A DNA stretch of 20,413 nucleotides from Ardenticatenaceae bacterium (lineage in GTDB: Bacteria; Chloroflexota; Anaerolineae; Promineifilales; Promineifilaceae), in contig JACKCD010000075.1 in the NCBI GenBank assembly GCA_020634215.1, positions 1 to 20,413 of the forward strand, read 5' to 3'. Position 1 is the stretch's first letter. Each line of letters begins with the position of its first letter. Positions 1-8,497 of the stretch are shown here, in pieces. The notes below the pieces were generated by a model, which saw only the letters and a list, made by a program, of their open reading frames with translations, did not search any database and was not told the origin of the DNA. A program made the translations under genes and the position numbers.

Positions 1-28
1 GCGTTTCACTTACCACGCACCACGCGCT

Positions 29-958
29 CTACATTACATTCCGCAACAAATCTACCGATTTTTCTACCCCCACAAGAGGTGGTAGGTTGAAATCCTCATG
101 TTCAATACTCAGCACGTCGTCATACCCATTCTGGCGCAGCAAAACGACAAAATCGCGCCACCACCGTTCGTCATGCCCGTAGCCCAAGGTCACATAATTC
201 CAAGAACGCTCGGCCACTCTTTCGTTATTTTTGGTTTCCAAGCGAGTGTTGATTTCACTCAGATGAGGATCAACGCGGGTATCTTTGGCATGGACATGGT
301 AAATCGCACCACGCAAGTAGGGAATCGCCCGCAGCGGATCGCCCCCCATCCACAAAGCATGGCTGGGATCGAAATTCACGCCCACCATTTCACCCACAGC
401 CTCACGCAGTCTGAGCAGCGTGGCTGTGTTATAAACAAGCTGAGACGCATGTTGCTCAACACACAGCTTTTCGATGCCGTTGTTCCGTGCCTCTTGAACG
501 AGTTCCCGCCAGTAAGGAATCGCCACATCCTCCCACTGATAGCGCAAACCCTCATGCACTTCCGGCGGCCAAGCGGTGATATACCAATTGGCATGTTTGG
601 CCTCAGGGCTAGCCCCTGGCAAACCCGACATCATGACAATGCGCCGGATGCCCATCAACTTAGCCAGCTTAAATGTTTTGCGTACAACTTGATCATTGTC
701 TTGCCCCAGTGCACCAGGCGCTAGTTGATTACCAGAGCAATTCAAGGCGCTAATCTCCAGCCCATGATCGCGGATTTTCGCCATAAAATTGTTACGTTCC
801 GATTCGCTTTCCAGCAGCAAATCTAATTTAAGATGGGGTGCCGATGACCAGCCACCACAGCCGAATTCGAGCGTTTGGATGCCGAGATTAACGGCCGTTT
901 CCAACAGCTCATCCAACGACAAATGCCCCAAACTATCAGTTACCATGCCAATTTTCAT
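29..958 (-). CDS. Sugar phosphate isomerase/epimerase, xylose-isomerase-like TIM barrel
   Basis: The 309-residue product fits the AP-endonuclease-2/xylose-isomerase-like TIM-barrel superfamily, whose members isomerise, epimerise or dehydrate sugars and cyclitols using a divalent metal. A plausible metal-ligand set is visible: E168 in CVEQH, D198 in NFDPSH, H223 in HVHAKD and E286 in SIEHED. No signal peptide is seen, so it is probably cytoplasmic. The start is supported by an AGAGGA-type ribosome binding site. It is the last visible gene of the catabolic run and lies 57 bases after the hydroxypyruvate-isomerase-like gene, with a strong hairpin in the gap. One AACGGCCGTT palindrome (890-899) is read as Thr-Ala-Val. 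An IolE-like (inosose dehydratase) or IolI-like role is possible but cannot be separated from other family members here. Confidence 0.85.
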   Translation of the reverse strand: MKIGMVTDSLGHLSLDELLETAVNLGIQTLEFGCGGWSSAPHLKLDLLLESESERNNFMAKIRDHGLEISALNCSGNQLAPGALGQDNDQVVRKTFKLAKLMGIRRIVMMSGLPGASPEAKHANWYITAWPPEVHEGLRYQWEDVAIPYWRELVQEARNNGIEKLCVEQHASQLVYNTATLLRLREAVGEMVGVNFDPSHALWMGGDPLRAIPYLRGAIYHVHAKDTRVDPHLSEINTRLETKNNERVAERSWNYVTLGYGHDERWWRDFVVLLRQNGYDDVLSIEHEDFNLPPLVGVEKSVDLLRNVM

Positions 959-974
959 CGAAAAATCCTCTGCA

Positions 975-1007
975 AGCCTGGTTCAATCTGGCAGATTGAA
1001 CCAAGCT
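975..1007. repeat. Hairpin in the gap between two isomerase genes
   Basis: GGTTCAATCT (980-989) and AGATTGAACC (993-1002) pair perfectly around a 3-base loop. The stem extends to 975/1007 with one mismatch. On the minus strand it is not followed by a T run, so it does not look like an intrinsic terminator. It sits just before the ribosome binding site of the 29-958 gene and may act in mRNA stability or attenuation (inference). Confidence 0.7.
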
Positions 1008-1015
1008 GTTTATGA

Positions 1016-1795
1016 CTAACCCAACGTAAACGCCTCGCGGAAACGATCCAAAGCCACATAGGGATCGCCCTCTGGAAACGCCTCCAACCCCACAATCCCC
1101 TCATACCCAGCCTCATGCAAGGCTCGCGCCACACGGGGATAGTGAATCTCACCCGTACCCGGCTCATGCCGTCCTGGGGCATCGGCCACATGTACATAAC
1201 CTATATCGTCAACATAGTCCCGAATCAGATCAATCAGATTCCCCTGCTCCACCTGGGCGTGATAAATATCCAGCACAATCTTGAGATGGGGGCTGCCGAC
1301 CTCGCGCACCAACTGCACCGCCTGCTCCACGCGGCCGATGCCATAACCCACATGGTCAATCACCGTATTCAAATGCTCCAAGCACAAGACCACATCATGG
1401 GCTTCGGCAATTTCGGCCACGCGCATCAGTGCTTTGTAAGCCGTAATCCAGCGCGTAATTTCGTCGGGATGGGTGCGATGAATAATCTCACCCTTTGGCC
1501 CCAGCACCCCCGCCAGCAAGATCATCTGCTTGCTGCCAATATAGTTGGCAACCTTGACGCTTTCGGCCACACTAGCCACCAGATCATCCACATCTTCAGG
1601 ATGAAGGATACTGCCTGCGCCGGTCGCCACCATGCTGCCGGGTCGAACGTTAGGATACGCACGGAAAATTTCCATGTTACGCCCCTTCCAGCCGGCAAAT
1701 TCGACCCGAAACCCGGCATCGGTAATCTTTTTGACCCGCTCCTCAAAGGGAACGTCCAGAAAAACAGTGTCCGCACAAACCGATAATTCGTACAT
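1016..1795 (-). CDS. Hydroxypyruvate isomerase-like TIM-barrel protein
   Basis: This 259-residue protein matches the hydroxypyruvate isomerase (Hyi/OtnI) branch of the TIM-barrel isomerases, about the usual length for the family. The most telling stretch is the C-terminal run PGRHEPGTGEIHY (about 208-219), preceded by LDIYHAQ (D176) and followed by GLEAFPEGD (E238); E140 in CLEHLN is the fourth expected metal/catalytic position. The family interconverts hydroxypyruvate and tartronate semialdehyde or acts on related keto-acids and tetronates. The ATG has a strong AGGAGG-type ribosome binding site inside the 9-base gap from the upstream dehydrogenase, so the two are almost certainly co-transcribed. 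The exact substrate is open, because family members in polyol and sugar-acid clusters are often misnamed hydroxypyruvate isomerase. Confidence 0.85.
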   Translation of the reverse strand: MYELSVCADTVFLDVPFEERVKKITDAGFRVEFAGWKGRNMEIFRAYPNVRPGSMVATGAGSILHPEDVDDLVASVAESVKVANYIGSKQMILLAGVLGPKGEIIHRTHPDEITRWITAYKALMRVAEIAEAHDVVLCLEHLNTVIDHVGYGIGRVEQAVQLVREVGSPHLKIVLDIYHAQVEQGNLIDLIRDYVDDIGYVHVADAPGRHEPGTGEIHYPRVARALHEAGYEGIVGLEAFPEGDPYVALDRFREAFTLG

Positions 1796-1803
1796 CGCCC
1801 CTC

Positions 1804-2829
1804 CTAATTGGCTGAAATGACCACTTTCACCGCTTCGCCAGCCCGCGCTGCATCAATGCCGCGCTGCATCTCGGCCACAGGCAGGGTCAACGTATTCAGC
1901 GGTGACGGGTCAATAATGCCGCTTTCCAAAATTTGAATAGCGCGGGGGAATGTGTAGGGACTGACAAAAACACCGACAACAGTTAATTCGTTGCGCGTAA
2001 TATCGTGTTGTTTGACAGCCGGGGTGGCATGTTCAATCATGCCAAAGAGGGCGATTTTGCCACCGCGAGCGGCTAGCTTAACCGCAGTGCCAAACTGGTT
2101 GCCCACGGTGTCAGCCACAACCTCGGCCCCCATACCGTTGGTGATATCCATCACCACTTCCCACAAATTTTGCTCTTTGCCGTTGACGACAATATCCATA
2201 CCCACCTGACGGGCCGCCTCGAGCCGCACGGGTGCTAAGTCGGAGATAATGACCCGTGCGCCGGCCGCCTTGAACATCATGCCATGCAACATGCCAATGG
2301 GGCCAGCCCCAATGACAACGGCCGTTTGTCCCGGCTGAATCGCAACTTTATCCGTCCCATTCACCACACAAGAGAGCGGTTCAATCCAAACGGCCGTTTC
2401 AAACGCCACCGCTTCCGATACACGGTGCAAATACCCTTGGGGAGCCACCGTGTGGCTGGCAAATCCCCCATCTTTGTGCAAACCCAGCGTCGTCCAATTC
2501 TCACAGTGATTAGGCAACCCAACCTTACAATAGCGACAAATGCCACAGGTCATATTGGGGTTAACCGCTACCCGGTCACCCACCTTAAAATCCTTCACCG
2601 CCGCGCCCACTTCTACAATATGCCCCAAAAACTCATGGCCGAGAACAGCCCCCAGCGTGGCTTCAAAACCGGGCGGATCGGCCAAAATATGCAGATCAGA
2701 GCCGCATACCCCACACCCTTCATTCTTGATTAATACCCAATCATCGGCCGGAATTTGGGGAATCGGCCGTTCCACAATCTTCAAAATCCCCACCCCACCA
2801 AACGTTCCTGCTAACATTGTTTCAGACAT
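1804..2829 (-). CDS. Zinc-dependent medium-chain alcohol/polyol dehydrogenase
   Basis: The 341-residue protein is a medium-chain zinc dehydrogenase of the sorbitol/threonine dehydrogenase type. Catalytic zinc ligands are C42 (GVCGSD) and H65-E66 (GHE). The structural zinc site has four cysteines at about 95, 98, 101 and 109. The NAD(P) Rossmann motif GAGPIG is at about 174-179. I place the start at MSETMLAG. The frame stays open upstream, but that stretch translates an intergenic hairpin repeat (2856-2896) and is not expected to be coding. It probably oxidises a sugar alcohol or similar substrate to a keto form for the isomerases downstream. Two AACGGCCGTT sites (2317, 2389) both encode Thr-Ala-Val. 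It lies between a Gfo/Idh/MocA gene and the hydroxypyruvate-isomerase-like gene. Confidence 0.9.
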   Translation of the reverse strand: MSETMLAGTFGGVGILKIVERPIPQIPADDWVLIKNEGCGVCGSDLHILADPPGFEATLGAVLGHEFLGHIVEVGAAVKDFKVGDRVAVNPNMTCGICRYCKVGLPNHCENWTTLGLHKDGGFASHTVAPQGYLHRVSEAVAFETAVWIEPLSCVVNGTDKVAIQPGQTAVVIGAGPIGMLHGMMFKAAGARVIISDLAPVRLEAARQVGMDIVVNGKEQNLWEVVMDITNGMGAEVVADTVGNQFGTAVKLAARGGKIALFGMIEHATPAVKQHDITRNELTVVGVFVSPYTFPRAIQILESGIIDPSPLNTLTLPVAEMQRGIDAARAGEAVKVVISAN

Positions 2830-2855
2830 TTTAGCTACCCTGTAGCGTGGTGCAT

Positions 2856-2896
2856 GGTACGTGGTACGTGAATCAACGCACCACGTACTACGTACC
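2856..2896. repeat. GTGGTACGTG-type intergenic hairpin
   Basis: A 15-base arm (2856-2870) pairs with 2882-2896 with a single mismatch, and the arms are built from the word GTACGTG. It lies between the Gfo/Idh gene stop and the zinc dehydrogenase start. A relative occurs at 11744-11779, and probably another at the left window edge (about 10-28). Confidence 0.7.
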
Positions 2897-2899
2897 ACG

Positions 2900-4066
2900 T
2901 CAATCAAACTCACTCACAGCCACCCACCGCCGCTCCCGCGCCGACAACTCAATGGCATCAATGACTTTATCCACCCCATAAGCAAAACGGACATCAGGGT
3001 AAGCGGGTTGGTTCAGGGCAACGGCCGTTATTAAATCATGCGCCTCAATAATCTTCTGATCGTTATACCCCAGCCCAATCCCCGCCAGACCAAAAAACAC
3101 CCCATAATCGCCATGCTCCGGCCCCGTATAAATCGTCTTATACCCCTTCTCGCGCTCAGGGTCCGTATGACGATATAATTTCAACTCATTCATTCGCTCC
3201 TGCGTATAATACAAACTCCCCTTCGTCCCCTGAATCTCATAATCCAGCCCCAATTTACGCCCCATACCCACGCGACTTGTGCCAATGGTGCCAATGGCAC
3301 CGTTGGCAAAGCGCACCAAACACTCCGTAATATCCTCATTCTCCACCGCCCGCATCGGGGCATCCTCACCCGCCTTGGCCGCATAACCCGACCCACCCAA
3401 AGGCACCGCCCGTTCCTTAATGACTGTGGACATCAGCCCACACACTTCCACAATATCCCCCAACAAAAAGTGAGCCAGCCCAATCGTGTGCGATCCCAAA
3501 TCGCCCAACGCCCCCGTCCCCGCCAACTTGCGGTCTAAGCGCCAGCTAAAAGGAATATGGGGATCAGCCAAAAAATCTTGGTCAAAAATACCTCTAAAGA
3601 GCGTAATCTCGCCCAACTCCCCTTCTTCGATCAGCTGTTTGGCTAAGGCTTGAGCCGGATTCTTGAAGTAGTTAAAACCGACAATGGTAATCACGCCCGC
3701 TTTTTCAACTGCTTCGACGATGGCAGCCGCTGAAACGGCCGTTAACGCCAACGGCTTCTCACAATAAATATGCTTCCCCGCTTCCGCTGCCGCAATCGCC
3801 ATCTCCGCGTGCAAATGATTGGGGGTTGTAATATCCACAATATCCACCTGCGGATCCGCCACCACCTCACGCCAATCGGTCGTCCAACGATTAAAGCCAA
3901 ACTCGCCCGCCCACTTCTCTACCGCTGCCGCATCTAAATCGGCCACAATCTCCAGCACAGGCCGTGCTGGTTCATTACCAAACACCAGCGGCACATTCTT
4001 AAAAGCTGTGGCATGGGCCTTGCCCATACCACCCGTTCCAATTAAACCAATGCGTACATCCTTCAT
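2900..4066 (-). CDS. Gfo/Idh/MocA family oxidoreductase (copy 1)
   Basis: This 388-residue protein has the two-domain Gfo/Idh/MocA plan. It begins with a Rossmann NAD(P) motif, GTGGMG (about 10-15), has the family signature EKP at 103-105, and continues with a catalytic-domain GDLGSH motif. Members oxidise or reduce hydroxyls on sugars and cyclitols. The start chosen is MKDVRIGL because GAGGAG sits about 9 bases upstream; a 10-residue N-terminal extension in frame lacks comparable support. The gene follows the second Gfo/Idh/MocA gene by 30 bases. Palindromes at 3020 and 3734 both read as Thr-Ala-Val. The long C-terminal region with an aromatic-rich loop resembles family members acting on larger sugars, but the substrate is not deducible. 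Confidence 0.9.
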   Translation of the reverse strand: MKDVRIGLIGTGGMGKAHATAFKNVPLVFGNEPARPVLEIVADLDAAAVEKWAGEFGFNRWTTDWREVVADPQVDIVDITTPNHLHAEMAIAAAEAGKHIYCEKPLALTAVSAAAIVEAVEKAGVITIVGFNYFKNPAQALAKQLIEEGELGEITLFRGIFDQDFLADPHIPFSWRLDRKLAGTGALGDLGSHTIGLAHFLLGDIVEVCGLMSTVIKERAVPLGGSGYAAKAGEDAPMRAVENEDITECLVRFANGAIGTIGTSRVGMGRKLGLDYEIQGTKGSLYYTQERMNELKLYRHTDPEREKGYKTIYTGPEHGDYGVFFGLAGIGLGYNDQKIIEAHDLITAVALNQPAYPDVRFAYGVDKVIDAIELSARERRWVAVSEFD

Positions 4067-4096
4067 GTGATTTGCTCCTCCATCTTTGTGGCACAA

Positions 4097-5095
4097 TCAC
4101 TCATAGAGAAACGGCCGTTTTAGTTCCGGCACGGCTTGGGGTTCACCCGACTTAAACGAAGCGACACAAGCATCCACCACCACCATGGCCGCATACCCAT
4201 CCCAAGTTGAGGGGCCTGTGGGACGGCCGTCTATCACCGACTGCACCCACGCCTGCACCTCCGCAATATAAGCCACCTCAAAACGCACCAGCCAATTCGG
4301 TTCAATCTCCAGCCACTCCTGCCCCACCGTTTTCACCAACGCCGCTGCTGGTCGTGGCGTACTGGTCGTCCCCGCAGACCCCGTTAACTCCACATTCACT
4401 TGATACCCATACCCTGCTTCCGCATTCACCTCAATCAGACCCAAACCCCCATTCGCAAAACGCATATGAGTCAGCAACAAACGGCAAGTTTCTGGCCGCG
4501 CTGGGTCAGATGGAACAACCTGCGAATACACCTGCGTGACCTCTTGTTGCATCAGCCAACGTGCCGAATGAATATCATGCACCGACGAATTCCCAATCAC
4601 ATCTTCAGCCGTGCGCGCATGGGGCAAGGCCAGATTCGTATGCAGCCCACGAAACATCAACAAATCCCCAATTTTGCCACTGTCCGCCACCGCTTTCACA
4701 GCCAGATGGGCTGGATCATACTCGCGCATAAAGGCCAACTGGAGCAACCGTTTGCCCCCAGCCACTTCAGCATCCAGCACCTCTTTGGCCTCAACCGTGT
4801 TCATCGCCAACGGCTTCTCACACAGCGTCGGTTTGCCCGCCGCGATACACGCCAAAGCCGCCGCCTTGTGAAAGGGATCGGGCGAAGCAATCACAACCGC
4901 TTCCACATTGGGATCATGAATCAGCGCATTGGTATCGGTATAAGCGGCACAGCCGCCGACACTATCAGCCACTTCTTGTACACGCGCCGCATCTACATCC
5001 ATTACCGCTACCACTTGGGCAGGGGTTTGGCTATACAAATTCCGAACATGGCGACCACCCATGCCGCCTGTACCAATCACACCTACTTTTAACAT
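4097..5095 (-). CDS. Gfo/Idh/MocA family oxidoreductase (copy 2), inositol-dehydrogenase-like
   Basis: The product has 332 residues, close to typical inositol 2-dehydrogenase length. GTGGMG (about 8-13) is the nucleotide-binding loop, EKP lies at 93-95, and HDIHSARWL (about 174-182) resembles the catalytic Asp-His segment of inositol dehydrogenases. The ATG has a clear GAGGAG ribosome binding site. A hairpin (5120-5165) lies about 25 bases upstream. The gene follows the ABC transporter genes by 218 bases, the widest gap in this run, so it may have its own promoter. Its last residues, KRPF, come from an AACGGCCGTT copy (4110-4119) read in an unusual frame. An IolG-like activity is possible but not proven. 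Confidence 0.88.
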   Translation of the reverse strand: MLKVGVIGTGGMGGRHVRNLYSQTPAQVVAVMDVDAARVQEVADSVGGCAAYTDTNALIHDPNVEAVVIASPDPFHKAAALACIAAGKPTLCEKPLAMNTVEAKEVLDAEVAGGKRLLQLAFMREYDPAHLAVKAVADSGKIGDLLMFRGLHTNLALPHARTAEDVIGNSSVHDIHSARWLMQQEVTQVYSQVVPSDPARPETCRLLLTHMRFANGGLGLIEVNAEAGYGYQVNVELTGSAGTTSTPRPAAALVKTVGQEWLEIEPNWLVRFEVAYIAEVQAWVQSVIDGRPTGPSTWDGYAAMVVVDACVASFKSGEPQAVPELKRPFLYE

Positions 5096-5119
5096 GTTGA
5101 ATTACTTCTCCTCGTAAAT

Positions 5120-5165
5120 AACCCTCCCGAAGGTTCAGCTACGCCGACAAAACCTTTGGGAGGTT
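5120..5165. repeat. Intergenic hairpin upstream of Gfo/Idh copy 2
   Basis: AACCCTCCCGAAGGTT (5120-5135) pairs imperfectly with AACCTTTGGGAGGTT (5151-5165). No T run follows in the minus direction, so a terminator role is weak. The rest of the 5096-5313 gap shows nothing I can name. Confidence 0.5.
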
Positions 5166-5313
5166 GACTTTTATGAGTGCCAGAAGACGTATGTAATACA
5201 CCTCTACTGACGCGCCAACAAGGCGCACATTGCTCATAGTTTTGCTATTTTAAAACAATAGGGGTTCTGATACTGATCGTTAATCCTACAGCTATAGGCG
5301 TGTAAGTCAACTA

Positions 5314-6129
5314 TCAATCGCCGGTGCGCTTGCCGGCACCGGACAATTCAGCCAACTCAGCTTCCAGTTCCGCCATGGCCTCGCCACCAGCCATCAAATC
5401 GGTGATTTCTTCCCGGGTTCGCTCACCTTTGTGGAAATCATCGGCCTTGCGGCCACGGATAAGGATGGCAAAGTGATCCCCAACCGTCATGGCATGGGTG
5501 ACGTTGTGGGTCACCAGTACCACGGCCAAACCCCGATTCCTGGCCTGCATGATAATCCGCAACACGTGGGCTGCTTCCTTCACGCCGAGGGCGGCAGTTG
5601 GCTCGTCCAGGATCATCACCTTGGCACCAAAGTACACCGCCCGGGCGATGGCCGACACCTGCCGCTCACCACCCGATAGGCTACCAACCAGGCGGCTGCC
5701 GTCGGTGACCCGGGTGATGCCCATCGCTTGCATCTCTCTGACCACGATCTCACCGGCCGTCTTGCGATCAAACACCTTGAACGGGCCCCATCCCTTGGTC
5801 GGCTCGCGGCCGACGAAGAACGAGCGCTCCAGGCTCATAAGCGGGAACGTCCCGCCAAACTGGTGCACCGTGGAGATACCCAGGTCGGCGGCGTCACTTG
5901 GCCTCTTTAGCAAATGCTCGCGTCCCTCAACCCGAATAGTGCCGGAGGTGGGTTCGTGGAAGCCCGAGAGTACCTTGATCAGGGTGGACTTGCCAGCACC
6001 ATTATCGCCTAGGAGGCACAGCACCTCACCCTGATGGATTTCCAAGGAAACATCGTTCAGGGCGGCGTAGCCACCGAACACCTTGGATACGTTCTCAACA
6101 CCGATGTAGGGGGTTCGCTTCTCAGTCAT
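5314..6129 (-). CDS. Sugar ABC transporter ATP-binding protein (single domain, FrcA-like)
   Basis: This 271-residue ATPase powers the importer formed with the adjacent permease and lipoprotein. Visible motifs in order are Walker A GDNGAGKST (41-49), Q-loop VHQF (about 89), signature LSGGERQ (151-157), Walker B VMILDEP (171-177) and the switch histidine in VTHN (208). It has one nucleotide-binding domain, unlike RbsA/XylG/MglA, which carry two in about 500 residues; single-domain CUT2-type ATPases such as FrcA are known. The start has an AAGGAGG ribosome binding site in the 11-base gap after the permease stop. The cassette looks more GC-rich than its neighbours and has no exact AACGGCCGTT site. 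Substrate specificity is unknown. Confidence 0.93.
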   Translation of the reverse strand: MTEKRTPYIGVENVSKVFGGYAALNDVSLEIHQGEVLCLLGDNGAGKSTLIKVLSGFHEPTSGTIRVEGREHLLKRPSDAADLGISTVHQFGGTFPLMSLERSFFVGREPTKGWGPFKVFDRKTAGEIVVREMQAMGITRVTDGSRLVGSLSGGERQVSAIARAVYFGAKVMILDEPTAALGVKEAAHVLRIIMQARNRGLAVVLVTHNVTHAMTVGDHFAILIRGRKADDFHKGERTREEITDLMAGGEAMAELEAELAELSGAGKRTGD

Positions 6130-6140
6130 TAGTGGCCTCC

Positions 6141-7205
6141 TTATTTGACCTTGAGTTCAGCGGGAGCTTTGCTTGTGGTTGACTTTGCTTCCGGAGTCTT
6201 GGTCTCGATCTTATCCCCGGCGGAAAGAGCAAGTCGCCGGAAGGTGTTGTTAGAGAGTACGGCAACCAGCAGCAGCAGACCCAGAATCAACGACGACCAG
6301 TCAGAGTCCCAGCCAGTGGAGTAAATACCCTGAGAGACGATGGCAAAGGTCATCGTTCCGAAGATAACACCGATGGGCGAGCCGTAGCCGCCGGTGAGCA
6401 GCACGCCACCGACCACCACAGCAATGATCGAGTAGAATACGTAGGATTGGCCGGCCGAAACCTGTGCGCTACCAAAGAGCGCAACTTGGGTGATACCGAG
6501 GAGTGCCGAGCCGAAGCCGGAACCCATGAAAAGCGCGATAGTTAACCGGTTGACCCGGACACCGGCCGCTCGGGCGGAAGTTTCGTCGCCGCCAAGGGCG
6601 AATATCCAGTTGCCGTACTTCGTCTGGTAGAGGATCCACGACACAACAATAGCCATGATCACCCAGAGTATGATGGCATTTTCAAAGGTGGTTCGTTCTC
6701 CCATCCAGTAGATGCGGCCACCAAGGGTATTCCGCACCGTCTCGCTTACTTTAACGGAGACGAGCACCGTGCTGGTCGTCAGGCGCGTGACACCAAACAC
6801 CAGACCCCGAAGACCAAACAGCATGGATAGCGTCACGATGAACGACGAAAGCTTGGTCTTGGTTACAATCAGGCCATTGAGGTATCCGAAGAAGGTTCCC
6901 ACGGCCAGGCCTGCCGGTAATCCAATAAAGTCAGGGAGTCCGAAGTGCCCGGTAATGATGGCATAAGTCATGGCACCAGCGGCCAAGATAGACCCGACTG
7001 AGAGGTCTAGATGCCCGGCGATCATCACCAAGGAGACAGGAAGGGCAATTAGCCCGAGTTCGGCGGCCACGTTGAGCCAGCCAGCAATCACCAGAGGTGT
7101 GGTAAAGGTTGGCCAGCCAAAATAACCGAAGAATATGAAGACAAACAGTGTTCCAACAAAGGCTGCAAACTCTGGTCGTCGGGTCAGGTTTTTCAGATCA
7201 GGCAT
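6141..7205 (-). CDS. Sugar ABC transporter permease (CUT2/RbsC type)
   Basis: The 354-residue, very hydrophobic protein belongs to the branched-chain amino acid/ribose permease family (BPD_transp_2). The segment GGDETSARAAGVRVNR (about 230-245) is the cytoplasmic coupling loop typical of RbsC/XylH-like permeases. Multiple membrane helices can be seen from residue 12 onward, and the C-terminal tail (KIETKTPEAKSTTSKAPAE) is charged and low in complexity. I start at MPDLKNL (7205). The frame remains open to 7274, but those codons translate the inverted repeat between this gene and the lipoprotein gene. The ribosome binding site for the chosen start is weak (GGGGATCG), so the start is less certain than the function. 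Confidence 0.9.
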   Translation of the reverse strand: MPDLKNLTRRPEFAAFVGTLFVFIFFGYFGWPTFTTPLVIAGWLNVAAELGLIALPVSLVMIAGHLDLSVGSILAAGAMTYAIITGHFGLPDFIGLPAGLAVGTFFGYLNGLIVTKTKLSSFIVTLSMLFGLRGLVFGVTRLTTSTVLVSVKVSETVRNTLGGRIYWMGERTTFENAIILWVIMAIVVSWILYQTKYGNWIFALGGDETSARAAGVRVNRLTIALFMGSGFGSALLGITQVALFGSAQVSAGQSYVFYSIIAVVVGGVLLTGGYGSPIGVIFGTMTFAIVSQGIYSTGWDSDWSSLILGLLLLVAVLSNNTFRRLALSAGDKIETKTPEAKSTTSKAPAELKVK

Positions 7206-7231
7206 TTTCGATCCCCATGAACGTAGAGGGC

Positions 7232-7286
7232 GGGTCATGGCATGACTATGAGTCATGGCCATGAGACATGGCACATGCCATGACCC
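7232..7286. repeat. Inverted repeat between lipoprotein and permease genes
   Basis: GGGTCATGGCATG (7232-7244) and CATGCCATGACCC (7274-7286) are a perfect 13-base inverted repeat. The inner sequence is also built from the word TCATGGC and contains the palindrome CATGGCCATG. A hairpin between binding-protein and permease genes often stabilises the upstream mRNA or lowers downstream expression; this role here is inferred. Confidence 0.75.
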
Positions 7287-7311
7287 AGCCCTTCAAGCAA
7301 TACAAATAATC

Positions 7312-8421
7312 TTAGCGATAACCGTCTTCGACACCCGCCAGAACGGTTGAGGCGTTGTCAGCAGTGATCAGAGCCGGGCCGGTCAGGATGACCGGGTCTG
7401 CTGGCAGGATGGAGAACTGGTCGTACAGCCATGCCTGCGATACGGCCAACCAGCCCTGGTACCAACCCTGCTGGTCAACGGCGAACAGTTGGTCGCCAGC
7501 GATGATCCGCTCGATGACGTTCACAGAAACGTCCCACCCACCCGTCTGAGCGGTGGCACCCATAGCCTGAATGGCCTCGTTGACTGCGTCAGCGTCAGCG
7601 GAGGAACCGGTAGCAAAGCCGTCAATGGTCGGGTCTTCTGCCAAGGCAGCCTGGACGGCAGCGGAGATTGCAGCCGCGTCACCGAAGGACTCGGCCGGCA
7701 GGATAAGCTCGTCAGCTTGGGCACCATTTGCGGTGGCACCTTCAATAAGACCGCCACAGCGCTGCTGCCAGTTCACCGCACCGGGTTGTGTATTGACACA
7801 TCTCACGTTCGAGGAGCCGTGTGTGGCGAAGTATTCGCCAGCCGCGAGGCCAGCCTTGTACTCGTCGGTGCCGTAGTAGCCATAGGCCACAACCGTCCCA
7901 TCCTCCAGAAGAGGCAGACCAGAGTTGTACATGAACACCTTGACACCTGCTTCGGTCGCTGCGGCCAGCGCCGGAGCCTGGGCTGCGCCATCCCAAACGG
8001 GAACTGCAAGCGACGTACACTCTTGGGCAACCGCTTGTTCAATCAGCTTGACCATATCCGGGCCGATGTTGTCGTAGTTGGGCAGCGGGATCCAAGTGTA
8101 GGTGCTACCTGCTTCTTCGACCCGCGCACCGGCGAGATCCGCACCGTTCTTGACAACAGAGAAAAAGGCATCTGCACCACCGATAGCGCATACATGCACA
8201 GCCCCAGCACCGGGAGCCTCGCCGCCGGTTTGGGCAACCAGGTCCTCTTCAACTTGAGCGTCGGCAACCGCTTCTTCAGATGCGCTTTCTTCAACAACGG
8301 CTGCATCTGATGCAGTATCGGCTTCCGATTCGGCAGGGGCTGCGGTATCACCGCCACATCCAGCTAACAGCCCTACCAATAAAATAACGAGCATTAACCA
8401 ACTTAGTTTTTTGTGTAACAT
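7312..8421 (-). CDS. Sugar-binding lipoprotein of ABC importer (RbsB-like)
   Basis: This 369-residue protein starts with a lipoprotein signal peptide: a hydrophobic core from residue 7 and a LLAGC lipobox with the modified cysteine at 22. An acidic, alanine-rich linker (about 23-65) follows, then a Peripla_BP_4-type domain beginning near HVCAIGGADAFF. It would be anchored outside the membrane and deliver the sugar to the permease. The start is supported by GAGGAGAGG a few bases upstream. It is the first gene of the importer trio in transcription order, the usual RbsB-RbsC-RbsA-like order with the binding protein first. The upstream gap (8422-8497) is AT-rich and may hold a promoter, but I see no copy of the LacI operator there. 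Confidence 0.92.
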   Translation of the reverse strand: MLHKKLSWLMLVILLVGLLAGCGGDTAAPAESEADTASDAAVVEESASEEAVADAQVEEDLVAQTGGEAPGAGAVHVCAIGGADAFFSVVKNGADLAGARVEEAGSTYTWIPLPNYDNIGPDMVKLIEQAVAQECTSLAVPVWDGAAQAPALAAATEAGVKVFMYNSGLPLLEDGTVVAYGYYGTDEYKAGLAAGEYFATHGSSNVRCVNTQPGAVNWQQRCGGLIEGATANGAQADELILPAESFGDAAAISAAVQAALAEDPTIDGFATGSSADADAVNEAIQAMGATAQTGGWDVSVNVIERIIAGDQLFAVDQQGWYQGWLAVSQAWLYDQFSILPADPVILTGPALITADNASTVLAGVEDGYR

Positions 8422-8497
8422 TATGTTCCTCTCCTCATATTTTTATAGGAAATATCAATAGAATTTGGCTTACGTTATATAGAGCATCTTATCGGTA

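Noticed and set aside
98..724. Long plus-strand open frame opposite the TIM-barrel gene
   Set aside because: It is the antisense shadow of a gene with clear family motifs; the translation shows no domain pattern.
7489..8310. 273-codon plus-strand frame opposite the lipoprotein gene
   Set aside because: The minus-strand frame has a signal peptide, lipobox and binding-protein pattern; the plus frame is a shadow, rich in Cys, Gly and Arg.
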